A stretch of DNA of 64,000 nt from CAVVIG01 sp050249955. GTDB taxonomy: Bacteria > Acidobacteriota > Vicinamibacteria > Vicinamibacterales > CAVVIG01. The translations under genes were made by a program, and so were the position numbers. The stretch spans positions 207,906 to 271,905 of the forward strand of contig JBFWPN010000008.1 in the NCBI GenBank assembly GCA_050249955.1, read 5' to 3'. How positions within the stretch are numbered: position 1 is the stretch's first letter; every line of letters starts with the position of its first letter. Below are positions 34,476-42,984 of the stretch, piece by piece. Under the pieces are notes generated by a model that saw only the letters and a program-made list of their open reading frames with translations, was not told the DNA's origin and ran no database searches.

Positions 34476-37400
34476 TTAGAACTGCAGCGCCGCCGTCACA
34501 CGCGCCAACCGCGGGTCCAGGAACGTGGTCGGACGGAGCCAGCGGGTGCCGTAGGCCGTCGTGACGTTCTGGATCGAGTTGTTGTTGAGCGCATTGTAGA
34601 GGTCGAACGCCAGGCGCAGCTTGCCCCAGCCGATGTCCAGCGTCTTGTTGACCGCCAGGTCGAGCTGGTTGAACCGCGCGCCGAAGAGCGCGTTCGGCGT
34701 GTGGAGGTTCAGCGACGTCGCCGCCGCCGTGGCGGTCAGCGTCGTGGCATCGCGACCGTTCTTGAACGTCACGCTGTAGGGGTTGCTGGTCGCCGTGGGA
34801 CGGCCAACGACCGCCGTCGAGTTCTGCGCCGCGCCACGGGTGTTGCGGTAGATGAAGCTGGCGTTGAAGCCACCCTTGATCGGGATGCTGCCGTTGAAGC
34901 GGAAGTCCGTGTTGTTCGCCCACGAGGTGACGACATTGCACGAGCCCTCGCCGTTCAGCAGGTTGCCGTTGAAGTTCAGGCCTCCGGCCGTGCCGGTGAT
35001 GTCGACCGGGGTGTTCGGCACGTCAACCGTGAAGCAGCCGTTGGCCACCTGGCGGCCGCTGTCGATGCCGCCACCGATACGGATGTTGCCGCGGATGCGA
35101 CCGTCGAGGCTCACCCACACACCGTCCCAGTAACGCTTGGGCAGGCCGGTGTTGCCGTTCTGGCCCTCGAACTCCTTGGCGTTGGTGACGCGGATGGTGC
35201 CCTGGCCGAAGAGCTGGGGCTTCACGTCGTAGAAGCCGCAGCGGGTCTGGCCCGAGTTGGGCAGACGCGAGTCGTTCGGCACCGTGATGCAGAACTCGTC
35301 GAAGTCGGCCGGGGTGAGCAGCGTGTTCTCGGTGACCGTGAAGCTGCCGTCCCAGTTGTGGTTGTAGCCGACATTGAGCGACAGGCCGCGGGTGATCTCA
35401 TGCTGGACGTCGAGGTTGATGTCCCACAGGAAGTCGCGGTTGCTGAACTTCGTCGAGTCGTCGAACAGCACCGACGACGGGTTGAACTTGCCGAAGTTCG
35501 CGTTGCTCATGGCGCCGCACTCGCCGTTGGGCGAGAGGTTGCGGACGTCGCAGTCGGGCACGTAGTTGCCGTTCGCGTCGTTCCAGCTGCGGAACGCGCT
35601 GTTGATGGACGAGTTGAACGGGTGGAAGCGGCTGGTGAAGTCGCCGCGGCTCAGGCCGACGTAGCGGCCGAACGAGGCGCGGATCGCCGTGCGCCCGTTC
35701 CCCATCAGGTCGTACACCGCACCGACACGGGGGCTGAAGTCGTTGTAGATCGGCACGCCCTTCAGTTCCGGCGCCTCGCGGCGCGGCACGTAGGGGCCGG
35801 CTTCAGCCACCGAGGCCAGGTAGCCGTAGGTGACGCGGTCGTACCGGGCGCCAAGGTTCAGCGTGACCCGGCCGATCTTCCACTGGTCCTGCGCGAAGAT
35901 GCCGAGCTCCATGTTCTGGCGCACGTTCACGGTGAACGGAATCGCGTAGTACTGGAGACGCAGCGGCCGGCCGTTCAGGAAGTCGTAGTTGAGGCCGTCC
36001 ACCACGTTGTTGCGGCTGCGCGACTCGTCGTTGAAGCCCTGCTCGTTCGTCATGCCGACCTTCACGTTGTGCGTGCCGGTGACGTAGGAGAGGGTGAAGC
36101 GCTGGGCGCCGCGGCCGGTGCGCGCCTGCGGCGCGGTCAGCAGCGTCGTCGCGCCGTAGCGGTAGTTGGTGCTCGTCTCGAGGATGGAGCGGTCGTTCTG
36201 GGTGACGCCGTCTTCGGCGAAGTTCACCCAGTTGGCCGTCTGCCACGACAGGCCGGCCTCGAGCAGCAGGCGGCTGGTGATCGGCGCCGTCCAGGTGCCC
36301 TGGACCACGCCCGACGGGAACCAGTCCCAGCCGCGCTCGGATTCGATTGCGTTCGCGCCCGTGAAGGGGCCCGTGGTGCAGCGGCAGCTCTTCTGGATGT
36401 CCGCGTAGATGTTGAAGCGGTTCTTGGTGCCCACCTGCGTGGTGATGCGGCCGGCGTGGTTACGGTACCAGTCGAAGCTGGCCGCCTGGCGCGGCTCGCT
36501 GCCGTTGTACAGCGACGGATCGGTGTAACCAACGTTCGCGAACGGCGAACCGGGCTGGCCCGGATAGAACAGGGTGGGCGTGATGCCGACGTTGTTCGCC
36601 GGGTTGGCCAGCCCGATGTTCGGGTTGAAGGCCTGCGCCCTGCCCTGCAGCGGGTTGTAATACGCGCTCGGCTGGTTCACCGTGGAGCCCCAGCGGGCCA
36701 CGGCGCCGAAGAACCAGATGCGGTCCTGCTTGATAGGACCGCCGAACTGCGCGCCGAGGCGGTAGATGCGGTCCACCTTGGCAGACGAGTTGATGCCCGC
36801 GGCGGTCAGGAGCGACTGGTTGCCCAGCGCCCACTCGTTCAGGTTCGAACGGACGTTGGAGCCCTGCATCGCGCCGGTGGAGATGTAGCCGTCGAGACCG
36901 CCCGAGAAGACGTTCGACCCGCTCTTCGGGATGGCGTTCAGCGAGACCGTGCCCGAGCCCGCTTCCGCGCCCATGCCGCTCGTCTCGATCTGCAGTTCCT
37001 GGATGGCGCCCGGGTCGGTGATGTAGCCGACGCCCGAGGCCTCGTTCACGAAGTACTGGTTACGGAAGCCGTCGAAGTTCGCACGGGTGCCGGCCTTGCC
37101 GTGGAAGAACGTGTAGTTCCCCTGGGCCGACCACGTGTCGCGCGTACCGCCGACGTCCGCCTGCGTCGCCGCGAAGCCCGGCGTGACGTAGGCCAGCGTC
37201 TGCAGGCCGACGTTGCCGCTCGGCAGCGACTCGAGCTCGCTGGTATTCAGGGTGTCCTGCTTGCGCATGCTGGTCGTGTCGACGACCGGCGCCGCGCCGC
37301 TCACCGTGATCGTCTCCGACAGCGAACCCACCTGGAGGGACACGTTCACGGTTGCCGTGAACCCGGTGCCCAGCTCGATGCCCTCGCGCTTGACGGTCGA

Positions 37401-37682
37401 AAAGCCCTCGAGCGAGAAGGTGACGGTGTAGCTGCCGGGACGAAGGTCGACGATGCTGTAGCGGCCTTCACCGTCGGTCGTGACGGTGCGAACCTTCTCG
37501 ATCAGGGCCGGACTGGCGGCTTCCACCGTCACGCCCGGCATTGCGAGTCCCGATGTATCACGGACAACGCCCGTGATACCGCTGGCCTGCTGTGCCCACG
37601 CTGCCGACCCAAGCGACAGGTAGCACAGTCCCGCGAGGACGAAAGCCGTAACCTTCGCCCACCGCTGTTTCGTGTCTCTCAC
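34476..37682 (-). CDS. Oar-like TonB-dependent receptor (copy 1) with carboxypeptidase-regulatory domain
   Basis: About 1068 residues. GGAGG five bases before the GTG at 37682 fixes the start, which is four codons inside the longest frame. A signal peptide ending SAAWAQ is followed by a CarboxypepD_reg-like beta domain (about 33-115: ITGVVRDTSGLAMPGVTVE, GRYSIVDLRPGSYTVTFSLEGF). The plug follows (about 120-260, with SLSETITVSGAAPVVDTTS before it), then a barrel ending RLARVTAALQF. Oar-like receptors take up large substrates such as peptides, glycans or polyphenols. By eye it is about three-quarters identical to the receptor at 38310-41483. Preceded by a direct-repeat operator candidate at 37827-37844. 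Confidence 0.95.
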   Translation of the reverse strand: MRDTKQRWAKVTAFVLAGLCYLSLGSAAWAQQASGITGVVRDTSGLAMPGVTVEAASPALIEKVRTVTTDGEGRYSIVDLRPGSYTVTFSLEGFSTVKREGIELGTGFTATVNVSLQVGSLSETITVSGAAPVVDTTSMRKQDTLNTSELESLPSGNVGLQTLAYVTPGFAATQADVGGTRDTWSAQGNYTFFHGKAGTRANFDGFRNQYFVNEASGVGYITDPGAIQELQIETSGMGAEAGSGTVSLNAIPKSGSNVFSGGLDGYISTGAMQGSNVRSNLNEWALGNQSLLTAAGINSSAKVDRIYRLGAQFGGPIKQDRIWFFGAVARWGSTVNQPSAYYNPLQGRAQAFNPNIGLANPANNVGITPTLFYPGQPGSPFANVGYTDPSLYNGSEPRQAASFDWYRNHAGRITTQVGTKNRFNIYADIQKSCRCTTGPFTGANAIESERGWDWFPSGVVQGTWTAPITSRLLLEAGLSWQTANWVNFAEDGVTQNDRSILETSTNYRYGATTLLTAPQARTGRGAQRFTLSYVTGTHNVKVGMTNEQGFNDESRSRNNVVDGLNYDFLNGRPLRLQYYAIPFTVNVRQNMELGIFAQDQWKIGRVTLNLGARYDRVTYGYLASVAEAGPYVPRREAPELKGVPIYNDFSPRVGAVYDLMGNGRTAIRASFGRYVGLSRGDFTSRFHPFNSSINSAFRSWNDANGNYVPDCDVRNLSPNGECGAMSNANFGKFNPSSVLFDDSTKFSNRDFLWDINLDVQHEITRGLSLNVGYNHNWDGSFTVTENTLLTPADFDEFCITVPNDSRLPNSGQTRCGFYDVKPQLFGQGTIRVTNAKEFEGQNGNTGLPKRYWDGVWVSLDGRIRGNIRIGGGIDSGRQVANGCFTVDVPNTPVDITGTAGGLNFNGNLLNGEGSCNVVTSWANNTDFRFNGSIPIKGGFNASFIYRNTRGAAQNSTAVVGRPTATSNPYSVTFKNGRDATTLTATAAATSLNLHTPNALFGARFNQLDLAVNKTLDIGWGKLRLAFDLYNALNNNSIQNVTTAYGTRWLRPTTFLDPRLARVTAALQF

Positions 37683-37800
37683 TGACTCCTCCACCGAACC
37701 AGGTTTTCGGCCGAACCGGACGTTCCGGCCCGAATCTGCTGCATCGCCCTACTCAATCAGGCACACCTCGCCTCTCGAGGCAGCCAGAGGGCGGTCGGAT

Positions 37801-37844
37801 TTGTAACACGTTTGTATTAGGTGGATTTGTCGCAGTTTGTCGCA
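37801..37844 (-). promoter_or_regulatory. Direct-repeat operator and promoter candidate, receptor copy 1
   Basis: On the plus strand TTGTCGCA (37827-37834) is repeated exactly ten bases later (37837-37844). Read in gene direction this is TGCGACAA twice, followed 22 bases on by GTGTTACAAA (37799-37809 region), a possible -10 element. The promoter would lie about 120 bases before the GTG. The same arrangement precedes the receptor at 41483 and the cytochrome gene at 44448, and a weaker one precedes 47337. Confidence 0.7.
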
Positions 37845-37884
37845 GCCGAGCCGGATGCACGGACCGACACGCAGAAAAATGGAA

Positions 37885-37916
37885 AAGCCCCGCCCGGCTC
37901 ACGCCAGGCGGGGCTT
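37885..37916 (-). terminator. Rho-independent terminator after the second small membrane-protein gene
   Basis: AAGCCCCGCC pairs with GGCGGGGCTT, with an inner GGC/GCC stem around TCAC. On the minus strand TTTTCCATTTTT follows. It lies 25 bases after the stop at 37941 and before the operator of the next unit. Confidence 0.9.
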
Positions 37917-37940
37917 CATCCAATTTACCGAATTACGGCG

Positions 37941-38291
37941 TCAGTCCTGGCGGGTGCCGAGGCTGGAGGGCGTCACGTCGAGCACGTTGTGGTCGATGGC
38001 CCACACGCTCGCCGCGAACCCCACCGCCAGGCCGATGTAGAGCAGCGCCTTCTTCCCCTTGCCCATCCCGCTGTTCGACAGCGTGCTCCCGCCGCCCTGA
38101 TACGCCGTCGCCGGCTTCTTCGCCACCGTCGGCGTCGCCGACTTCCCGGCCTCCGCCGCCGGTGCCACCGGCTCGTTCACTGCCAGCTGCTGCACGTGAC
38201 GCGTCCCCGTGCTCAGCAGCGACTCTCCTGCAAAGGCCGTCGACACGCTCCCCAGCGAGACGACCAGTGCCACTGCACACAACCGCTTCAT
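37941..38291 (-). CDS. Small signal-peptide/membrane protein encoded after a TonB receptor (copy 2)
   Basis: 116 residues, starting 18 bases after the stop of the receptor at 38310, with AGAGGAGAG before the ATG. It is 112/116 identical to copy 1 (34012-34362); the four changes are Asn/Ser, Val/Ala, Thr/Ala and Asn/Gly in the low-complexity linker. The DNA is also nearly identical over the gene and its ribosome site, far closer than the two receptors are to each other. Same layout: signal peptide, Ala/Pro/Gly linker, basic GKGKK, one hydrophobic segment, polar tail. Role unknown. Confidence 0.8.
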   Translation of the reverse strand: MKRLCAVALVVSLGSVSTAFAGESLLSTGTRHVQQLAVNEPVAPAAEAGKSATPTVAKKPATAYQGGGSTLSNSGMGKGKKALLYIGLAVGFAASVWAIDHNVLDVTPSSLGTRQD

Positions 38292-38309
38292 ACTCTCTCC
38301 TCTGGTCGC

Positions 38310-41300
38310 CTAGAACTGGATGGCCGCGGTCACGCGCGCCAGGCGCGGATCCAGGAACGTGGCCGGACGCTGCCAGCGGTTGCCGGTCAGCGAATAGGCC
38401 TGAATCACGTTCTGCACCGAGTTGCCGTTCAGAGCGTTATACAGGTCGAACGCCAGGCGCAGCCTGCCCCAGCCGATGTCCAGCGACTTGTTCACCGACA
38501 GGTCGAGCTGGTTGAAACGCGCGCCGTAGAGCGAGTTCGGCGTGTGGAGGTTCAGCACCTGCGGCGTGGTCAGCGTGTTCGACGCACGACCGTTCGTGAA
38601 CCGGATGTTGGCCGCCGACGCGGTCAGCACCGCGTTCAGCGCCGCACCCACGGTGTTGCGGTAGATGAAGCTCGCGTTGAACCCGCCCTTGATCGGCACG
38701 CTGCCGTTGATGCGGAAGTCCATCGTGTTCTTCCAGTCGGTGACGACGCGGCACGCGCCAGCACCGGTGGAGTTGAACCCGTTCCAGGTCAGGCCCGCAC
38801 CGTCCGAGCCGGTGATGTCCTTCGGCTGGTTCGGGATGTCCACCGTGAAGCAGTGGTCGTCGACGTTGCGGCCGATGTCGAAGCCGCCACCCAGGCGGAT
38901 GTCATACGGCAGCCGGCCGTTCATGCCGATCGTGAAGCCGTCCCAGTACCGCTGCGGAAGGCGGGTGTTCCCGTTCACGCCCACCAGCTCCTTGGCGTTG
39001 ACCACCCGGATGTTGCCCTGGCCGAAGAGCTGCGGCTTGATGTCGTAGAAGCCGCAGCGCTGCTCGCCCGCATTCGGCAGGCGCGAGTCGTTCGGCACCG
39101 AGATGCAGAACTCGTCGTACGCCTCGGGCCCGAGCGGCGTGCCGTTCACGAGGCGCTGCACCGTCGTGAAGCTGCCGTCCCAGTTGTGGTTGTACTGGAA
39201 GTTCACCGAAAGGCCGCGGGTGAGCTCGTGCTGGACGTCGACGTTGATGTCCCACAGGAAGTCGCGGTTGTCGTTCAGCACCTGGTCGCTGAACGTGGTG
39301 GACGACGGGATGAACTTGCCGAAGTTGGCGTTGCTCATCGCCCCGCACTCGCCGTTCGCGGTGAAGTTCTGCACGTCGCAGTCGGGGATGTAGTTGCCGT
39401 TCGCGTCGTTCCAGTTGCGGAACGCGGCGTTCACCGACGAGCTGAACGGGTGGAAGCGCCGGGTCAGGTCGGACCGGCTCAACTGGTTGTAGCGGCCCAC
39501 CGAGAACTTGACCGCCGTCCGCCCGTTGCCGAACACGTCCCACGCGGTGCCGAACCGGGGGTTGATGTCGTTCCAGGTCGGCACGCCCTTCAGCTCGGTG
39601 ACGGTGCGCTCCGGCACGAACAGGCCCGCCGGCAGGCTCGCCGCCGGGTAGCCCATGCTGACGCGGTCGTACCGGATGCCGAGGGTGACCGTCAGCCGCT
39701 TAATCTTCCACGCGTCCTGCGCGAAGATGCCGAGCTCCATGTTCTGGCGCTCCTGCTGCAGGAACGGCAGCGCGTAGTACTGGAGACGAATGGGCCGGCC
39801 GTTGAGGAAGTCGTAGTTGAGGCCGTCCACCACGTTGTTGCGGCTGCGCGACTCGTCGTTGAACGCCTGCTCGTTGGTGACGCCCACCTTCACGTTGTGC
39901 GTGCCGGTGACGTAGGACATGGTGAAGCGCTCGGCGCTGCGGCCGGTGCGCGCCTTCGGCGCGGTCAGCAGCGTCGTCGCGCCGTAGCGGTAGTTCGTGG
40001 CCGTCTCGAGGATCGAGCGGTCGTACTGCGTCACGCCGTCTTCCGCGAAGTTCACCCAGTTGGCCGTCTGCCACGAGGCGCCGGCCTCGAGCAGCAGGCG
40101 GCTGGTCAGCGGCGCGGTCCACGTGCCCTGCACCACGCCCGACGGGAACCAGTCCCAGCCGCGTTCCGACTCGATCGAGTTGGCGCCGGTGAAGGGGCCG
40201 GTGGTGCAGCGGCACGACTTCTGGAGGTCGCCGTAGATGTTGAACCGGTTCTTGCTGCCCACCTGCGCCGTCACGCGGCCGGCGTGGTTGCGGTACCAGT
40301 CGAAGCTGAACGCACGGCGCGGATCGCCGCCGCCGTAGAGCGCCGGGTCGGTATAGCTCGAGCTCGCATACGGCGAACCAGGCTGGCCCGGGTAGAACAA
40401 CGTCGGGGTCGGCCCGAGGACGCCGGACGCCGGGATGTTGGCCTTGCCCTGCAGCGGGTTGTAGTACGCGCTCGGCTGGTTCACCGTCGAGCCCCACCGG
40501 GCAACCGCGGCAAAGAACCAGACCCGGTCCTGCTTGATCGGTCCGCCGAACTGGCCGCCCATTCGGTAGATGCGGCTCACTTCCGCTGCCGAGTTGATAC
40601 CGGCCGACGCGATCAGCGCCTGATTGCCCAGGGCCCAGTCGTTCAGGTTCGACCGCAGGTTCGACGACTGCATGGCCTTCGTCGAGATGTACCCGTCCAG
40701 GCCACCAGAGAAGATGTTCGAGCCGCTCTTCGGAATCGCGTTCAGGCTCACGCTGCCCGATCCCGACTCGGCACCCATGCCGCTCGTCTCGAGCTGCAGC
40801 TCCTGGATGTTCCCCTGGTCGGTGATGTAGCCCACGCCCGACGCCGCACCGATGAAGTACTGGTTCCGGAACCCGTCGAACGAGGCCCGGGTGCCGGTCT
40901 TGCCGTGATAGAAGGTGTAGTTGCCCTGGGCCGACCAGGTGTCGCGCGTGCCGCCGACGTCCGCCTGCGTCGCCGCGAAGCCCGGCGTGACGTAGGCCAG
41001 CGTCTGCAGGCCGACGTTGCCGCTCGGCAGCGCCTCGAGTTCGTTGTTGTTCAGGGTCTGCTGCTTGCGCATGCTCGTCGTGTCGACGACCGGCGCCGCG
41101 CCGCTCACCGTGATCGTCTCCGACAGCGAACCCACCTGCATCGCCACGTTCACGGTCGCGGTGAAGCCAGACGCGAGCGTGATGCCGTCACGCTTGACGG
41201 TCGAGAACCCTTCCAGCGAGAACGTCACCGTATAGGTGCCAGGCCGCAGGTCGACGATGCTGTAGCGGCCCTCGCCGTCGGTGGCCACCGTGCGCACCTT

Positions 41301-41483
41301 CTCGATGAGCGCAGGGCTGGCCGCTTCGACCGTCACACCGGGCATGGCCAGACCCGACGTGTCGCGCACGACACCGGCGATGCCGCTGGCCTGCTGCGCC
41401 CACGCGGGCGCGCCCGCCACCAAAGTCCCCAGAACCACGAGACCGAAGGCCATGGCCCTGGCTCGCACTCGGATTTGATTCAC
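38310..41483 (-). CDS. Oar-like TonB-dependent receptor (copy 2) with carboxypeptidase-regulatory domain
   Basis: 1057 residues from a GTG at 41483 with GGGAGGGG just upstream. A signal peptide (1-29, ending PAWAQ) precedes the carboxypeptidase-regulatory-like domain (about 30-112) and a plug containing VDTTSMRKQ, SGNVGLQTLAYVTPGFAA and NAIPKSGSNIFSGG. The barrel ends RLARVTAAIQF. Conserved blocks match copy 1 closely; the extracellular-loop-rich stretches (for example around residues 350-380) differ in length and sequence, which suggests altered ligand choice after tandem duplication. It forms a unit with the 116-residue gene that follows. Confidence 0.95.
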   Translation of the reverse strand: MNQIRVRARAMAFGLVVLGTLVAGAPAWAQQASGIAGVVRDTSGLAMPGVTVEAASPALIEKVRTVATDGEGRYSIVDLRPGTYTVTFSLEGFSTVKRDGITLASGFTATVNVAMQVGSLSETITVSGAAPVVDTTSMRKQQTLNNNELEALPSGNVGLQTLAYVTPGFAATQADVGGTRDTWSAQGNYTFYHGKTGTRASFDGFRNQYFIGAASGVGYITDQGNIQELQLETSGMGAESGSGSVSLNAIPKSGSNIFSGGLDGYISTKAMQSSNLRSNLNDWALGNQALIASAGINSAAEVSRIYRMGGQFGGPIKQDRVWFFAAVARWGSTVNQPSAYYNPLQGKANIPASGVLGPTPTLFYPGQPGSPYASSSYTDPALYGGGDPRRAFSFDWYRNHAGRVTAQVGSKNRFNIYGDLQKSCRCTTGPFTGANSIESERGWDWFPSGVVQGTWTAPLTSRLLLEAGASWQTANWVNFAEDGVTQYDRSILETATNYRYGATTLLTAPKARTGRSAERFTMSYVTGTHNVKVGVTNEQAFNDESRSRNNVVDGLNYDFLNGRPIRLQYYALPFLQQERQNMELGIFAQDAWKIKRLTVTLGIRYDRVSMGYPAASLPAGLFVPERTVTELKGVPTWNDINPRFGTAWDVFGNGRTAVKFSVGRYNQLSRSDLTRRFHPFSSSVNAAFRNWNDANGNYIPDCDVQNFTANGECGAMSNANFGKFIPSSTTFSDQVLNDNRDFLWDINVDVQHELTRGLSVNFQYNHNWDGSFTTVQRLVNGTPLGPEAYDEFCISVPNDSRLPNAGEQRCGFYDIKPQLFGQGNIRVVNAKELVGVNGNTRLPQRYWDGFTIGMNGRLPYDIRLGGGFDIGRNVDDHCFTVDIPNQPKDITGSDGAGLTWNGFNSTGAGACRVVTDWKNTMDFRINGSVPIKGGFNASFIYRNTVGAALNAVLTASAANIRFTNGRASNTLTTPQVLNLHTPNSLYGARFNQLDLSVNKSLDIGWGRLRLAFDLYNALNGNSVQNVIQAYSLTGNRWQRPATFLDPRLARVTAAIQF

Positions 41484-41610
41484 TGACCCCTCCCACCGGA
41501 CACCTGTCCGGCCCCGATCAGAAACCCCGAAAAACGACGCTGCAACATGCCCCGCTCAAGCTCTGCCGCGCGAACGACTTATACGGACCGGCCTGAGAAG
41601 CGGTGCGGAG

Positions 41611-41654
41611 TTGTAGCACGTTCCTATTAGAGGCACTTGTCGCAAGTTGTCTCA
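41611..41654 (-). promoter_or_regulatory. Direct-repeat operator and promoter candidate, receptor copy 2
   Basis: TTGTCGCA (41637-41644) is followed ten bases later by TTGTCTCA (41647-41654), one mismatch from exact. TTGTAGCAC (41611-41619) lies 26 bases from the repeat, the same distance as TTGTAACAC in the copy 1 promoter, and in gene direction reads GTGCTACAA, a possible -10. Confidence 0.7.
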
Positions 41655-41734
41655 GGACGAAACTTTCACCCGTCGACTGCGTATGTTCTCCGGCATTCAG
41701 GGGATGAGGAGGAGGGGCGCTGGCAACAAACGAA

Positions 41735-41771
41735 AAGGACCGCACCAGCCCGGTGGGCGGGTGCGGTCCTT
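41735..41771 (-). terminator. Rho-independent terminator after the Ig-like gene (copy A)
   Basis: AAGGACCGCACC (41735-41746) pairs with GGTGCGGTCCTT (41760-41771), with an inner GCCC/GGGC stem in the loop. TTTTCGTTT follows on the minus strand. It lies 45 bases after the stop of the gene at 41817. Confidence 0.9.
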
Positions 41772-41816
41772 GTGTCTGTGGCGCCCGTCGTCCGGGTGCC
41801 ACGCCGCGCATGCGCG

Positions 41817-42851
41817 CTACTTCGTGACGGTGACCGTCACCTCATCGAAGCCGGTCAGTGCACCATCGTCGGCCAGGCCGCGGATGACGTACGTGCCGGG
41901 CTGGGAGAAGGTGACCTTCACCGGGATCTTGCCGTCTTCCGGCATCGGCGGCGGCGCCCAGATGGGAGCCCAGGGAGAGTTTGCCCCGGCGCGCGTGTCT
42001 TCCCACGGCTTGATCTGCACCGGGTCGTAGGTGACCGGCGCGTTCACGGGCGCACGGTAGGTGTGCCACGAGATGTGGAGCCCGACGTTCTTGCCAACCG
42101 TGACGCGGACCGGCGGGTTCATGGCCGCGTTGCGGAAGGCACCCTGCCCCGCGTTTGCACCGGGCGCACCGGGCGCAGCGGCGGGCGGCGCGGGAGCCGG
42201 GGCCGGCGTGGCCGGAACAGCGCCGCTGGCGTCGGGCCGGCGGGCCACCGCTGCGCCAGACAGGCCAGGGGTCCGGCGCTTCGGAATGCCGTCATCGGTG
42301 ACGACCGCCACCAGTTCGAGCGGCTGGCCCACTTTGGCGGTGAGCGTCTTGCTGCCCTGCACCTTCACGACGGGCGGCTTGTTGGCGCGCACCTCAGGGC
42401 TCGACGACCCGGCGCCAAGCGCCCCCGTTTCAGAGGCCTTCACCACGTCGTCCACCTTGTAGTCGTCGCGCAGCGACGCGTACGCCTTCTCGGTGACGCC
42501 GTTGGTGGTGAGCGTCCAGACCAGCTCGTCCTTGGGCGTGAAGCTGGCGGGCACCTTCACGCGGAACACGAAGCGGTTCCGGCGCGGCAGAAAGTGCGTC
42601 GGCTGCCCCTGGTCGGGACTGCCGGGAGAGAAGCTGTTGTTGGGACCGACCGGGACAGTGATCTCCTCTTCCCAGTTGCGGTTCATGTAGCCGAACAGGA
42701 AGTACTTCGACCCATCGGGGTCCTCCTCCCAGCCTTCATAGCCGGGAGCCACGTTCTGGCCGCTGTTGTAGCTGAGGGACTGCGCGCCGGCCACGGCCGG
42801 GGCGACGACGAGCGCGAGTGCGGAGACCAGCGCACGAAGCTGCTTCTTCAT
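41817..42851 (-). CDS. Secreted protein with C-terminal Ig-like domain (copy A)
   Basis: 344 residues. A signal peptide (1-23, ending VAGAQ) precedes a conserved block (SLSYNSGQNVAPGYEGWEEDP, SKYFLFGYMNRNWEEE, GQPTHFLPRRNRFVFRVKVP). A Pro/Ala-rich insert (about 205-240) is low complexity. The C-terminus (FSQPGTYVIRGLADDGALTGFDEVTVTV) looks like an Ig/PKD-type strand pair. I know no named family. It follows the cytochrome gene at 42985 across a hairpin, and the same pairing recurs at 44773/45871, which makes a periplasmic partner of the cytochrome/monooxygenase-like protein likely. Confidence 0.82.
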   Translation of the reverse strand: MKKQLRALVSALALVVAPAVAGAQSLSYNSGQNVAPGYEGWEEDPDGSKYFLFGYMNRNWEEEITVPVGPNNSFSPGSPDQGQPTHFLPRRNRFVFRVKVPASFTPKDELVWTLTTNGVTEKAYASLRDDYKVDDVVKASETGALGAGSSSPEVRANKPPVVKVQGSKTLTAKVGQPLELVAVVTDDGIPKRRTPGLSGAAVARRPDASGAVPATPAPAPAPPAAAPGAPGANAGQGAFRNAAMNPPVRVTVGKNVGLHISWHTYRAPVNAPVTYDPVQIKPWEDTRAGANSPWAPIWAPPPMPEDGKIPVKVTFSQPGTYVIRGLADDGALTGFDEVTVTVTK

Positions 42852-42890
42852 GGGAGTGCGTTCCGATTCTCAATGGGGCCGACATGAAAA

Positions 42891-42955
42891 CGCCATCACA
42901 GAGGAACACCGGAACCCGGAGTCGTGCTCCGTGCTCCGGGTCCTCGGTGATGGCG
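42891..42955 (-). terminator. Intercistronic terminator-like hairpin (copy A)
   Basis: CGCCATCAC (42891-42899) pairs with GTGATGGCG (42947-42955), with inner GAGGA/TCCTC and CCCGGA/TCCGGG stems; TTTTCATG follows on the minus strand. It lies between the cytochrome stop and the Ig-like gene start 40 bases beyond, so it probably acts as a partial terminator. Its inner part is a 7-bp repeat. Confidence 0.7.
42909..42943. repeat. Heptanucleotide tandem repeat inside the intercistronic hairpin
   Basis: CCGGAAC, CCGGAGT, CGTGCTC, CGTGCTC and CGGGTCC follow with 7-bp period. Confidence 0.6.
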
Positions 42956-42984
42956 ACTTTCAGGGCCGGTGAACGACGTCGTGC

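Larger units (their letters stand above)
41484..41816. other. 333-bp intergenic region with terminator and receptor promoter
   Basis: No gene is seen. It contains the transcription terminator of the upstream Ig-like gene (41735-41771), the direct-repeat operator with its downstream -10 candidate (41611-41654) and an untranslated leader of about 125 bases for the receptor. Confidence 0.7.

Noticed and set aside
37827..37844. TTGCGACA repeat read simply as a -35 box
   Set aside because: The distance from the repeat to the TACAA element is 21-22 bases, too long for a normal -35/-10 spacing, and the doubling at exactly ten bases is better explained by a dimeric regulator.
33621..41486. Two very long plus-strand reading frames (about 1354 and 1221 codons) opposite the TonB receptors
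   Set aside because: They are antisense shadows of GC-rich genes: compositions dominated by Arg, Val, Ala and Asp, no signal peptide or domain, while the minus strand has full receptor architecture with signal peptides, ribosome sites and conserved domains.
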